Origin: Burkholderia pyrrocinia
GTDB taxonomy: Bacteria; Pseudomonadota; Gammaproteobacteria; Burkholderiales; Burkholderiaceae
Assembly: GCF_001028665.1 (NCBI RefSeq)
Contig: NZ_CP011503.1
Location: 2,480,001-2,544,000 of the forward strand
Reading direction: 5' to 3'
Length of the DNA: 64,000 bases
The notes under the pieces were generated by a model. That model made no database searches and had not been told where the DNA came from. It worked only from the letters and a program-made list of their open reading frames with translations. The translations under genes were made by a program, and so were the position numbers. This document shows positions 56,664 to 64,000 of the stretch, one piece after another (positions within the stretch are counted from its first letter, which is position 1; each line of letters begins with the position of its first letter).

Positions 56664-57338
56664 TTGGAAAAGAAGCATCGCGTGCTGATCGTCGAGGATC
56701 AGCATCTGCTGCGGCTCGGTCTCAGCCACATGGTGTCCGAGCTGGACGACTACTGCATCGTCGGCGAGGCGAGCGGCGGGTTCGAGGCCTGCCGTCTCGC
56801 CGCGCAGACGCTGCCCGACCTGATCCTGATGGATCTGTCGATGCCGGGCGGCAGCGGCTTCGAAGCGATCGCCGCGATCAAGCGCGATGCGCCGCGTACG
56901 CGGATCATCGTCCTCACCGTCCATCGCAGCGAAGACAACGTCAGGGAGGCGTTCGCGTCCGGTGCGGACGGCTACGTCGTCAAGGATTCGTCGTTCGCCG
57001 ACCTGGTCCGCGAGATGCGCTTCGTGATGCAGGGCAAGTGCGTGATCAGCCTGGACGCGTATCGGGCCCGCGCCGGCCTGCAGGGGCTGCGCGAGGCGAG
57101 CGCGCACAAGGCGCGCCTGTGGAATGCGCTGACGAACCGCGAGCGCACGGTGCTGCGTCTCGTCGTCGAGGGGCACACGAGCCGGCAGGTCGGCGAGTGC
57201 CTGCAGCTCAGCCCGAAAACGGTGGAAAAGCATCGTGCGAACCTGATGCGCAAGCTCGGCATCGTGAACCTGACCGGCCTCGTCCACTTCGCGATCGACA
57301 TCGGCGTGCTCGCGCTGACCGACGACGACCGTGTGTGA
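56664..57338 (+). CDS. NarL/FixJ-type response regulator 2
   Basis: The 224-residue regulator has a receiver with D57 in LILMDLSMPGGSG, VLIVEDQH for the acidic pair and VVKD for the conserved Lys. A LuxR HTH follows at about 148-210 (LTNRERTVLRLVVEGHTSRQ, LSPKTVEKHRANLMRKL). It starts at TTG 56664 with CAGGGAGCG upstream, 27 bases after the SCO gene. It is a close paralog of the regulator at 53349 without its C-terminal extension. No second kinase is in the window, so both may answer the one at 54186 or this one may be orphan. Confidence 0.87.
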   Translation: MEKKHRVLIVEDQHLLRLGLSHMVSELDDYCIVGEASGGFEACRLAAQTLPDLILMDLSMPGGSGFEAIAAIKRDAPRTRIIVLTVHRSEDNVREAFASGADGYVVKDSSFADLVREMRFVMQGKCVISLDAYRARAGLQGLREASAHKARLWNALTNRERTVLRLVVEGHTSRQVGECLQLSPKTVEKHRANLMRKLGIVNLTGLVHFAIDIGVLALTDDDRV

Positions 57339-57487
57339 AAACCCTCCATCGCGCCATGGCGCAACTGGGGGGGATCTACCCATGTCGATGGACGGCCCTC
57401 CCTACTTCTGACGCGTATCGCCCTGAACAAGAATGCAATCAAAGGCTTCAGCGGTGCTGAAGCGGCAGGCGATACAGGGAGAAAGCC
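57339..57487. promoter_or_regulatory. Leader of the secretion genes
   Basis: The 149-base region includes the 12-base palindrome GCGCCATGGCGC at 57351-57362 and copy 2 of the bipartite motif, CTACCCATGT (57376-57385) with ACTTC ending at 57408. On the minus strand it reads GTAGGGAGGGCCGTCCAT, close to the locus motif. It lies 80-110 bases before the pseudopilin start and may be the promoter of the secretion operon. Confidence 0.45.
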
Positions 57488-57970
57488 GTGCGCGACGAAT
57501 TGTCCTCGATCCGGCCCGGCATGCCGGGGCAGCAGCGGCAGGGCGGCGGGCTCGCTCGCCGCATCCGTGCGAACCGCGGCTTCACGCTGCTCGAGCTGCT
57601 CGTCGTGATGGTCATCATCGGGTTGCTGGCGGGGCTCGTCGCGCCACGGTATTTCGAACAGGTCGGCAAGTCGAACGTGAAGATCGCCCGTGCGCAGATC
57701 GTGTCGCTCGGCCAGGCCCTCGATCAGTACCGGCTCGACGTCGGGGTCTATCCGACGACCGAGGAAGGGCTGGACGCGCTCGTCAACAAGCCGCAGAGCG
57801 CGCCGCGGTGGAGCGGCCCGTATCTGCAGAAGGCGGTTCCGGCGGATCCGTGGGACCGTCCGTACCAGTATCGCTCGCCCGGCGAGCACGGCGACTACGA
57901 CCTGTATTCGCTCGGCAAGGACGGGCGCGGCGGCGGCACCGGCGAGAACGTGACGATCTCGTCGTGGTAG
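57488..57970 (+). CDS. gspG: Type II secretion major pseudopilin, GspG-like
   Basis: The 160-residue pseudopilin has the prepilin peptidase site G31|F32-TLLE with Glu at +5 (E36) and a hydrophobic helix LLVVMVIIGLLAGLVAPRY. The C-terminal domain is typical of GspG: QALDQYRLDVGVYPTTEEGL, DPWDRPYQYRSPGEHGDYD and DGRGGGTGENVTISSW. The 31-residue leader is long; an internal Met12 would shorten it. Start GTG 57488 follows CAGGGAGAAAG. No prepilin peptidase gene is in the window. It heads the export operon. Confidence 0.92.
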   Translation: MRDELSSIRPGMPGQQRQGGGLARRIRANRGFTLLELLVVMVIIGLLAGLVAPRYFEQVGKSNVKIARAQIVSLGQALDQYRLDVGVYPTTEEGLDALVNKPQSAPRWSGPYLQKAVPADPWDRPYQYRSPGEHGDYDLYSLGKDGRGGGTGENVTISSW

Positions 57971-58025
57971 GGCGGCGCGGCCCGGCGGCCGTGCCTGTCG
58001 TGAGCAGTCAGCAAGGAGAGTCGAC

Positions 58026-59228
58026 GTGAAGTTCGTGCTGCGTGTCTTCGATACGAATGGCTCGGTCCAGACGCTTCGCCTCGACAGCGATTCGCCGGCG
58101 ACCGCGGCGGCGCTCGCGCGCTCGCGCGGCCTGCGGGTCGTGTCGGTGAGCACCGACGCGCGGCGGCAGCGGCGCGGCGCGCGCCGGTTCGGCATGCCGG
58201 GCGCGCGGTTCGACGTGGCGATGTTCGCGCGCGAACTCGCGGCGCTGCTCGACGCGGGCGTCGGCGTGGTCGACGCATTGCGCACGCTCGGCGGCAACGT
58301 GCGGCGCGAAGCGTCCGCGCAGGTGTATCGCGACCTGCTGCGGCAACTGGAGGAGGGGCAGTCGCTGTCGGCGGCGCTCGAGCATGCGAGCCCGATCTTC
58401 CCGCCGGTGCTGGTCGCGTGCGTGAAGGCGAGCGAGCAGACCGGCGGCCTCGCCGCGAGCCTGACCCGTTACTCGCGCAATAGCGCGACGCTCCACGAGC
58501 TGCGCGCGCGTGTCGTGTCGGCGGCGATCTATCCGACCGTGCTGCTGTTCGTCGGCGCGGCCGTCGTGTTGTTTCTGCTCGGCTTCGTGGTGCCGCGGTT
58601 CGCGTCGCTCCTCGAACACAGCGGCCGCGAACTGCCGCTGATGTCGCGGCTGCTGATGGCGTGGGGCGGCATGGTGCACGCGCACGGCGCCGGGCTGGCG
58701 GCTGCGCTCGCGGTGCTGGCCGTGGCAACCGGCGTGGCGCTGCGCCGGCCGGCGCTGCGGATCTGGATCGCCGATCGCCTGCTGGCGCTGCCCGGCATCG
58801 GGCAGCATTTCCGCGTGTTTCGCCAGTCCCAGTTCTATCGCACGACGGCGATGCTGGTCGACGGCGGCATTCCCGCCGTTCGCGCGTTCGATCTGGCGCG
58901 CGGCCTGGTAGGCCGCGCGGACCAGGCCGCGCTCGCGGGCGCGCTGCAGCAGGTCCGCAATGGCGCGCGGATCTCCGATGCGTTCCAGCAGGCCGGCCTC
59001 GCGAACGCGATCGGCTACCGCCTGCTGACGGTCGCCGAGAAAACCGGCGGCCTCGGGCCCGTGCTCGACCGGATCGCCGCGTTCCAGGAAGCACAGGTGT
59101 CGCGCACGATCGACCTGATCTCGCGACTGATCGAGCCCGCGATGATGATCGTGATCGGCGTGGTGATCGGCGGCATCGTCGTGCTGATGTACCTGCCGAT
59201 CTTCGAGATCGCGTCGAGCATTCAGTAG
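58026..59228 (+). CDS. gspF: Type II secretion inner-membrane platform protein, GspF-like
   Basis: The 400-residue protein has two T2SSF domains (about 70-190 and 270-390) and three membrane helices (near 165-190, 220-240 and 370-395). Motifs are ARELAALLDAGVGVVDALRTL, KASEQTGGLAASL and, in the second copy, TAMLVDGGIPAVRAFDLA and VAEKTGGLGPVLDRIA. It is the cytoplasmic-membrane platform that transmits GspE motion to the pseudopilus. It lies 55 bases after gspG and 18 before gspE; the order G-F-E differs from the classical C-D-E-F-G order. Confidence 0.92.
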   Translation: MKFVLRVFDTNGSVQTLRLDSDSPATAAALARSRGLRVVSVSTDARRQRRGARRFGMPGARFDVAMFARELAALLDAGVGVVDALRTLGGNVRREASAQVYRDLLRQLEEGQSLSAALEHASPIFPPVLVACVKASEQTGGLAASLTRYSRNSATLHELRARVVSAAIYPTVLLFVGAAVVLFLLGFVVPRFASLLEHSGRELPLMSRLLMAWGGMVHAHGAGLAAALAVLAVATGVALRRPALRIWIADRLLALPGIGQHFRVFRQSQFYRTTAMLVDGGIPAVRAFDLARGLVGRADQAALAGALQQVRNGARISDAFQQAGLANAIGYRLLTVAEKTGGLGPVLDRIAAFQEAQVSRTIDLISRLIEPAMMIVIGVVIGGIVVLMYLPIFEIASSIQ

Positions 59229-59246
59229 GCTGATCTGGAGACACGC

Positions 59247-60968
59247 GTGGATACCGTCACCCCCCCACCGGAAGACCTCCCCGACGCGGGCCCCGCGTTG
59301 CGCGACGTCCTGCGCGCGCTCGGCAAACAGCACGGCTCCGGCCTTCGCGCGCTCGAAGTGCTGACGGCGCAGACGGCGCTCGGCGCGGACGAGATGCGCG
59401 CGCAGCTCGCCGCGCAATTCCGGATGAAGCCGATCGGGATGCGCGAGCTGGGCCGCCTCGAGCCGGATTTCGACACGGTGCCGTTCGTCGACGCGACGGC
59501 GCGCCTGTGCGTGTGCTTCCGCGATCCCGACGGCGGCGACGCGCGCTTGTTCGCGATCGCCGATCCGCTCGATGCGCGCACGCGCGGCTGGGTCGAACAC
59601 CGGATGCGCGCGCGGCCGGCGGTGCCGTACGGCTGGGCGCTCGCGAGCGCCGGGGATCTCAACGCGTATCTGACCGTGCGCGAGAAGGATATCCGCGCGA
59701 TGGACTCGCTCGCGTTCGACGATCCGATCCAGAACGCGCCCGATCCGGCGTCGCTCGCGCTGACGCTGCAGGGCATCAGCAACGACGACAGTCCGGTGGT
59801 GCGCCTGCTCAATTCGACGATCTACGATGCGCTCAAGATGCTCGCGAGCGACATCCACCTGGAATGCCGCGCGAACGGCCTGATGATCAAGTGCCGTGTC
59901 GACGGCGTGCTCACCGTGGTGGGCCGCGTCGAGGGCCGGGAGGTCGCCGATCAGGTGCTGTCCCGCGTGAAGGTGATCTCCGAGCTCGATATCGCGGAGC
60001 GCCGCGTTCCGCAGGACGGGCGCTTCAAGGCGATGTACGCCGGGCGCGAGATCGATTTCCGCGTGTCGATCATGCCGAACCAGTTCGGCGAGGACGCGGT
60101 GTTGCGGATACTCGACCGCTACCAGCTGTCGCAGGCCGCGGGCGGCCTGACGCTCGAGGCATTGGGCTTCCAGCCGGGCGACACGCGCTTCATGCGCTCG
60201 GTGGCGTCGATGCCGTACGGGATGCTGCTCGTCACGGGGCCGACCGGCAGCGGCAAGACCACGACGCTTTACGCGATCCTCACCGAGATCAACAACGGTC
60301 TCGAGAAGATCGTGACGATCGAGGATCCGGTCGAATACCAGCTCGGCGAAATCCTGCAGATTCCGGTCAACGAGGCGAAGGGCCTGACTTTCGCGCGCGG
60401 GCTGCGGTCGATCCTGCGGCACGACCCGGACAAGATCATGGTCGGCGAGATCCGCGATCCGGAAACCGCGCAGATCGCCGTGCAGGCCGCGCTGACCGGC
60501 CACCAGGTGTTCACGACCGTGCACGCGAACAACGTGTTCGACGTGATCGGCCGCTTCACGAACATGGAGGTCGATCCGTACAGCTTCGTCTCCGCGCTCA
60601 ACGGCGTGATCGCGCAGCGGCTGCTGCGCCAGTGCTGCCCGGATTGCCTGGCCGAGGACGCGGTGGACGCGGATGCGCTCGCCCGCTCGGGCATCGACCC
60701 GGATACGGCCGGCAGCTACCTGTTTCGTCGCGGCACCGGGTGCGCGATGTGCCGCGGCAGCGGTTATCGCGGCCGGCGTGCGATCGCGGAGGCGCTGCGC
60801 ATGAACGACGAGCTGAGGCAACTGCTGTCGGAGCGCGCGCCGCTCGGGCACATCAAGGCGGCGGCGCTGCGCCACGGGATGACGACGTTGCGATCGGCGG
60901 CCATCGAACTGGTGCGGCGCGGCGAAACGACGCTCGAGGAGATCAATCGTGTCACGATGGTTGAATAA
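59247..60968 (+). CDS. gspE: Type II secretion ATPase, GspE-like
   Basis: The 573-residue secretion ATPase starts at GTG 59247. The N-terminal region (about 25-130) resembles the GspE N1 domain. The ATPase core has Walker A GPTGSGKTTT near residues 331-340, Asp box IVTIEDPVEYQL, Walker B-like HDPDKIMVGEIRD and His box TGHQVFTTVHANN. A zinc-binding tetracysteine follows (CCPDCLAED ... CAMCRGSGYRGR). It powers the pseudopilus. Its end overlaps the start of the next gene by 20 bases, so the genes are coupled. Confidence 0.93.
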   Translation: MDTVTPPPEDLPDAGPALRDVLRALGKQHGSGLRALEVLTAQTALGADEMRAQLAAQFRMKPIGMRELGRLEPDFDTVPFVDATARLCVCFRDPDGGDARLFAIADPLDARTRGWVEHRMRARPAVPYGWALASAGDLNAYLTVREKDIRAMDSLAFDDPIQNAPDPASLALTLQGISNDDSPVVRLLNSTIYDALKMLASDIHLECRANGLMIKCRVDGVLTVVGRVEGREVADQVLSRVKVISELDIAERRVPQDGRFKAMYAGREIDFRVSIMPNQFGEDAVLRILDRYQLSQAAGGLTLEALGFQPGDTRFMRSVASMPYGMLLVTGPTGSGKTTTLYAILTEINNGLEKIVTIEDPVEYQLGEILQIPVNEAKGLTFARGLRSILRHDPDKIMVGEIRDPETAQIAVQAALTGHQVFTTVHANNVFDVIGRFTNMEVDPYSFVSALNGVIAQRLLRQCCPDCLAEDAVDADALARSGIDPDTAGSYLFRRGTGCAMCRGSGYRGRRAIAEALRMNDELRQLLSERAPLGHIKAAALRHGMTTLRSAAIELVRRGETTLEEINRVTMVE

Positions 60969-61851
60969 CCCGCTTGCGGTCGGCATCGGGACGCGCGAGA
61001 TCGTCGTCGGCGTCCGTTCGCCCGCACTGTGGCGACCGCGCAAGCGCGCGTTCGCCGCCGATCCGGTCAGCGTCGCGATTCCCGACGCGCAATTCGGCAG
61101 CGAGGCGGGCGTGCTCGACGCATTGCGCGCCGCGCTGGCCGCGACAGTCGCGACTTCCGGCGGCGCGGCCGATGCCGCCGTCACGCACGGGCACGCGCGC
61201 AGCCCGATGTCGCCGACGCGCGGCGCGCACGTCGTGCTCGACGATTTCTGGTGCCACCACGCGATCTTGCGCGGCGACTTCCGCGCATTGCGCATGCGCG
61301 AACTCGAAGAAATCGTGCTCGCCCATTTCTCCGACACGTACGGGGTCGACGGTGCATCGCTGGTCGTGCGCTTCTGCGTGCAGCAGCGCGGCCGCGCGCT
61401 CTTCGCCGGTGCGCTGTCGCGCACGCTGCACGACGGCATCCATGACGCGGCGGCGTCCGCCAGGGTCCGCGTCTGCAGCCTGAGATCGGGGCTTCCGGAG
61501 ACGCTGAATCGCATCGCGGTGAAAGCCGGCGACGATGCGCTGCTGATCGTCGTCGCCGATGCGTTGATGCAGGCGGTCATGATCGAGCGGGGCGGCTGGG
61601 CCGCCTACGATGCGCAACGCCTCTTTCCCGGCGAGTCCGGCGACGCATCGCGGCTGACCGAACTCGCGGAGCAGTTGTTCGAACGTTCGGCAACGCGGGC
61701 CGGCATGAAGCGCGAGGACTGCCCGGTCTACCTGATCGGGATCGATACCGACTTCGCGCCGTTCGGCGCGCGCTTCGCGGCCGCGGTACGGCTGCCAGGG
61801 CCGGCGCTCGACGGCTCGCCCGCGAGCCGGCTGATGGAGTACGCGCCATGA
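60949..61851 (+). CDS. PilM/GspL-like assembly protein (cytoplasmic, actin-like fold inferred)
   Basis: The 300-residue protein without signal or membrane helices starts at GTG 60949 inside the end of gspE. Its position directly before PilN/PilO/PilP-like genes and its length point to a PilM or the cytoplasmic half of GspL. Only weak hints of the actin-like nucleotide fold are seen (GIGTREIVVGV near residue 12, LLIVVADALMQAVMIERGG near 205). No strong motif is present, so the call rests on gene order. It would recruit the ATPase to the inner-membrane platform. Confidence 0.55.
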   Translation: MSRWLNNPLAVGIGTREIVVGVRSPALWRPRKRAFAADPVSVAIPDAQFGSEAGVLDALRAALAATVATSGGAADAAVTHGHARSPMSPTRGAHVVLDDFWCHHAILRGDFRALRMRELEEIVLAHFSDTYGVDGASLVVRFCVQQRGRALFAGALSRTLHDGIHDAAASARVRVCSLRSGLPETLNRIAVKAGDDALLIVVADALMQAVMIERGGWAAYDAQRLFPGESGDASRLTELAEQLFERSATRAGMKREDCPVYLIGIDTDFAPFGARFAAAVRLPGPALDGSPASRLMEYAP

Positions 61852-62378
61852 TGCCGATGCTCGATATCGACTTTTGCCGGCGCGGTGCCCGCACCGGGAC
61901 GAGCGGGGTGATCCTGCTGGGCGTCGCCGTGCTGCTGTGCGCCGCGTGCGGCGCATGGCTGTGGCATGCCTATGCGGAGAACGACCGCGCGCGGGCGAAC
62001 GTGGAGGCCGCCGAGCATCGGACGCTCGCGCAGCGGCACGTCGTGAAGCCGCCGCCGACGGCGGCCGCGAAGCTCGCGGAAAAGCAGAGCCAGGCGGTGC
62101 TGCGCGAACTGACCGTGCCGTGGCAGACGCTGTTCGCGCTCGTCGAGGACTATCCCGACCATGACGTCGCGCTGATCGGCATCGACCAGAACCCGGCGCA
62201 AGGCCAGATCCGCATCACGGCCGAAGCGAAGAATCCGGACGCGATGATCGCGTACCTGAAGTATCTGCAGACGAGCGTCGTGCTGCGCGAAGCGGTGCTC
62301 AACGGTCATCTCGTCGAGGACAACGTACCGGGCAAGCCGGTGCGTTTCCAGATCACGGCCGTCTGGAGGACGTCATGA
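61848..62378 (+). CDS. PilN-like inner-membrane assembly protein
   Basis: The 176-residue bitopic protein has a short N-terminal cytoplasmic segment, one membrane helix at about residues 20-38 (GVILLGVAVLLCAACGAWLW), a helical coil, then a small ferredoxin-like periplasmic domain (about 85-175). This is the layout of PilN/GspL periplasmic parts. It overlaps the PilM-like gene by four bases (ATGA) and the next by four. Family identity is from layout and order rather than strong motifs. Confidence 0.6.
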   Translation: MMPMLDIDFCRRGARTGTSGVILLGVAVLLCAACGAWLWHAYAENDRARANVEAAEHRTLAQRHVVKPPPTAAAKLAEKQSQAVLRELTVPWQTLFALVEDYPDHDVALIGIDQNPAQGQIRITAEAKNPDAMIAYLKYLQTSVVLREAVLNGHLVEDNVPGKPVRFQITAVWRTS

Positions 62379-62941
62379 AAACCGATCGGTTGACGGACCG
62401 CCTGGCCACGCTGCGTTTCGAGTTGCGGCGCGCATTCGGTCTGCCGGGACTCGTCGGCCTGCTGCTGATCGGCGCGGCGGCCATCGCGGTCGCGGCGATC
62501 GCCAGCCTGGAAGCCGATACGCGTGCGATGCAGGCGCCGGCCGGGCTCGTGCGGGCGACGCACGGCCATCGTCCGGTCGCGGTGCGCGGCGCGCAGGCGG
62601 ACGCGGTGGCGCTCGACGCGTTGCCCGAGCTGTTCCCGCGCTTCTCGCAAAGCGCGGACGACATCGCGTCGATCTTCGCGCAGGCGCGCGACAGCCATCT
62701 GACGCTCGGTTCCGCCGAGTACCAGGTGACGACCGAGTCGGGCGCGCACTTCGCGCGCTATCAGGTGCTGCTTCCGGTCAAGGATCAGTACGGCGCGATC
62801 CGGCAATTTCTGGCGTCGGTGCTCAATCACGTGCCTAACGCGGCGCTGCAGGAAATCCACGTCGAGCGCCCGGCGGTGGGCAGCAACATCCTCGATGCGC
62901 GCGTGCGCTTCGAGCTCATCTACCGGAGCACCCAGCCATGA
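62375..62941 (+). CDS. PilO/GspM-like inner-membrane assembly protein
   Basis: The 188-residue bitopic protein has one membrane helix at about residues 25-45 (LVGLLLIGAAAIAVAAIASL). A periplasmic domain follows that looks ferredoxin-like, with YQVLLPVKDQYGAIRQFLASV near residue 130, as in PilO-type proteins. It is coupled to both neighbours by ATGA overlaps. It would pair with the PilN-like protein to link platform and secretin. Confidence 0.6.
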   Translation: MKTDRLTDRLATLRFELRRAFGLPGLVGLLLIGAAAIAVAAIASLEADTRAMQAPAGLVRATHGHRPVAVRGAQADAVALDALPELFPRFSQSADDIASIFAQARDSHLTLGSAEYQVTTESGAHFARYQVLLPVKDQYGAIRQFLASVLNHVPNAALQEIHVERPAVGSNILDARVRFELIYRSTQP

Positions 62942-63558
62942 TTTCCGCCGCCATGAAGCCCGCGTCGCACCGGCGCATCGCGCTGGCGCTGTGCTGCGTC
63001 CTCGTTGCCGGCGCCGGGTATCGCGTGCTGGTCGCGGCGATGCAGCAGCCGGCAGCGGTCCCGGCATTCGGCGGCCTGCATCGCGACGGCGGGCGTACGC
63101 CGCCGGCGCGGAACGCCGCGCATGCGGCGGCCGCGCACGCCGCGGTGCCCGCGTCCGTGTCTGTGACCGCGCCACGACCTGCGTCGGCCGGCGTGGCAGC
63201 GGCGACGCCGCAGGAGAAGCTCGCCGCGTTGCGCGCGCCGGTGTCCGTCGAAGCGGCGCACGACCCGTTCACCGCGTCGTCATGGCTGCCGCCGCCCGTC
63301 GAAGTGCCGACGCCGCCCGAATCGCGCCCGGCGCCGCCGTCGGCGCCGCCGGTTCCGTTCACCTATGTCGGCGAGCAGGACGCCAAGGCGGCGAAGCCGC
63401 AAGTGTTTCTCAGCAACGGCGATCAGTTGCTGATCGTTTCGCCAGGTGACGTGATCGATGGCCAGTATCGCGTCGAGTCGGTTTCGGAGTCGAACGTGGT
63501 GCTCACCTATCTGCCGTTGAACCAGGTGCAGGTGCTGGCCATTCCAAGGGAAAAGTAG
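62938..63558 (+). CDS. PilP/GspC-like secretin-linking protein
   Basis: The 206-residue protein has an N-terminal membrane anchor at about residues 12-32, an Ala/Pro-rich linker, and a compact C-terminal beta domain from about 140. Features of that domain are PFTYVGEQDAKAAKPQVFLSNGDQLLIVSPGD and YRVESVSESNVVLTYLP. This is the homology-region fold shared by GspC and PilP that contacts the N-terminal domain of the secretin. It is followed directly by a lipoprotein gene that may encode the secretin. Confidence 0.7.
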   Translation: MISAAMKPASHRRIALALCCVLVAGAGYRVLVAAMQQPAAVPAFGGLHRDGGRTPPARNAAHAAAAHAAVPASVSVTAPRPASAGVAAATPQEKLAALRAPVSVEAAHDPFTASSWLPPPVEVPTPPESRPAPPSAPPVPFTYVGEQDAKAAKPQVFLSNGDQLLIVSPGDVIDGQYRVESVSESNVVLTYLPLNQVQVLAIPREK

Positions 63559-64000
63559 ATGAAAACCTCATGCACACGGGGTGCGCGCCGCGTTGGGGAC
63601 AGCGGCCCATCGACACGCCTTTCGCCCTTCACGACGTTCGATTTCCGGCACGCGCCGGCGAGCCGGATCGCGACGAAACGCGCACTGGCGATCGCCGTGG
63701 CGCTGCTCGCGTGCGGCGGCTGCGCGCATGTGCCGAACGTGCACGACGATCCGACCAATGCGCAGGTGAGGATCGACGCGATGCACGCGCGCGACGCCGA
63801 AGTCAACCAGTTGCTCGATAACGCCGACCAGTTCCGCAAGCAGAACCAGTTCGACGATGCGGCCCGGTCCGCCTACATGGCGACCGAGCTCGATCCGTCG
63901 AGCGAGCGCGCCCGCAGGATCGGCACGATGATCGAGCAGGACCGCAAGCATCTGGCGATCCTGCAGGAAGCGGACCGCATGATGAAGCGCGGCTCGTACG
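63559..64000 (+). CDS. Start of a lipoprotein, probable secretin (GspD/MshL-like), truncated by the window
   Basis: The frame from ATG 63559 is open to the window end (147 codons). It begins with about 40 basic residues, then a hydrophobic stretch ALAIAVALLACGGC forming a lipobox. A helical segment of TPR type follows (VNQLLDNADQFRKQNQFDDA and YMATELDPSSERARRI). Lipoprotein secretins with an N-terminal TPR-like region occur in MSHA-type and atypical type II systems, and position after a PilP-like gene fits. The secretin domain itself would lie beyond the window, so a separate TPR lipoprotein remains possible. Confidence 0.65.
   Translation, partial: MKTSCTRGARRVGDSGPSTRLSPFTTFDFRHAPASRIATKRALAIAVALLACGGCAHVPNVHDDPTNAQVRIDAMHARDAEVNQLLDNADQFRKQNQFDDAARSAYMATELDPSSERARRIGTMIEQDRKHLAILQEADRMMKRGSY

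Noticed and set aside
58008..61580. An 1190-codon open frame on the minus strand opposite gspF and gspE
   Set aside because: It covers two clear type II secretion genes with intact motifs on the plus strand. Its own translation is low-complexity Arg/His/Asp.

Overview
The window reads as a stretch of a Burkholderia chromosome, most likely the B. cepacia complex. The reasons are very high GC, a beta-proteobacterial hopanoid gene (HpnL-like), an MdtABC efflux operon, and an intergenic repeat of a kind I associate with Burkholderia. Genus is inferred from gene content and style, not from a marker gene. No rRNA, tRNA, insertion sequence or CRISPR array was seen.

Region 1 (1-1805): the tail of an unidentified gene, an HpnL-like membrane protein and a small BamE/OmlA-type lipoprotein.

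Region 2 (2076-14794): a complete arginine uptake and catabolism locus. An ABC transporter (two permeases and an ATPase) is followed by a GlxA/AraC-type regulator resembling Pseudomonas aeruginosa ArgR, then a 0.8-kb intergenic inverted repeat, then the whole arginine succinyltransferase pathway (astC, two astA subunits, astD, astB, astE). The periplasmic binding protein of the transporter comes last, followed by a strong terminator. Candidate ArgR sites lie before astC and before the binding protein.

Region 3 (14837-30959): housekeeping and regulatory genes. These are a PAS-GGDEF-EAL protein with a degenerate GGDEF motif and an HDOD-GAF protein, a periplasmic peroxiredoxin, an NAD(P)-binding epimerase-like protein, a NYN-domain protein, a glyoxalase-fold protein, mdtABC and an IclR regulator. 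A compact predicted sRNA with two tandem terminators follows.

Region 4 (31926-64000, continuing off the end): an accessory locus that is the most interesting part of the window. It encodes two secreted multicopper-oxidase subunits that carry complementary halves of the copper-ligand set, and a 2772-residue secreted protein. It also encodes two LolA-like proteins, a cytochrome c/periplasmic-binding-protein fusion, an outer-membrane cytochrome-porin resembling Cyc2, and a di-haem c4 cytochrome. A lone CcsA/ResC haem lyase, a SCO copper chaperone, a lytic transglycosylase, a NarX-like kinase and two NarL-type response regulators follow. Last comes a type II secretion/type IV pilus-like export machine (pseudopilin, GspF, GspE, PilM/N/O/P-like proteins and the start of a lipoprotein that may be its secretin).

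Reading these together (inference): the secretion machine would export the copper oxidases and the giant protein to the surface. SCO would supply copper, CcsA would help mature the cytochromes, and electrons taken from an extracellular substrate such as Mn(II), Fe(II) or a phenolic would pass through the Cyc2-like protein to c4 and the respiratory chain. The two regulators and a 22-bp promoter motif repeated three times in the locus suggest co-regulation.
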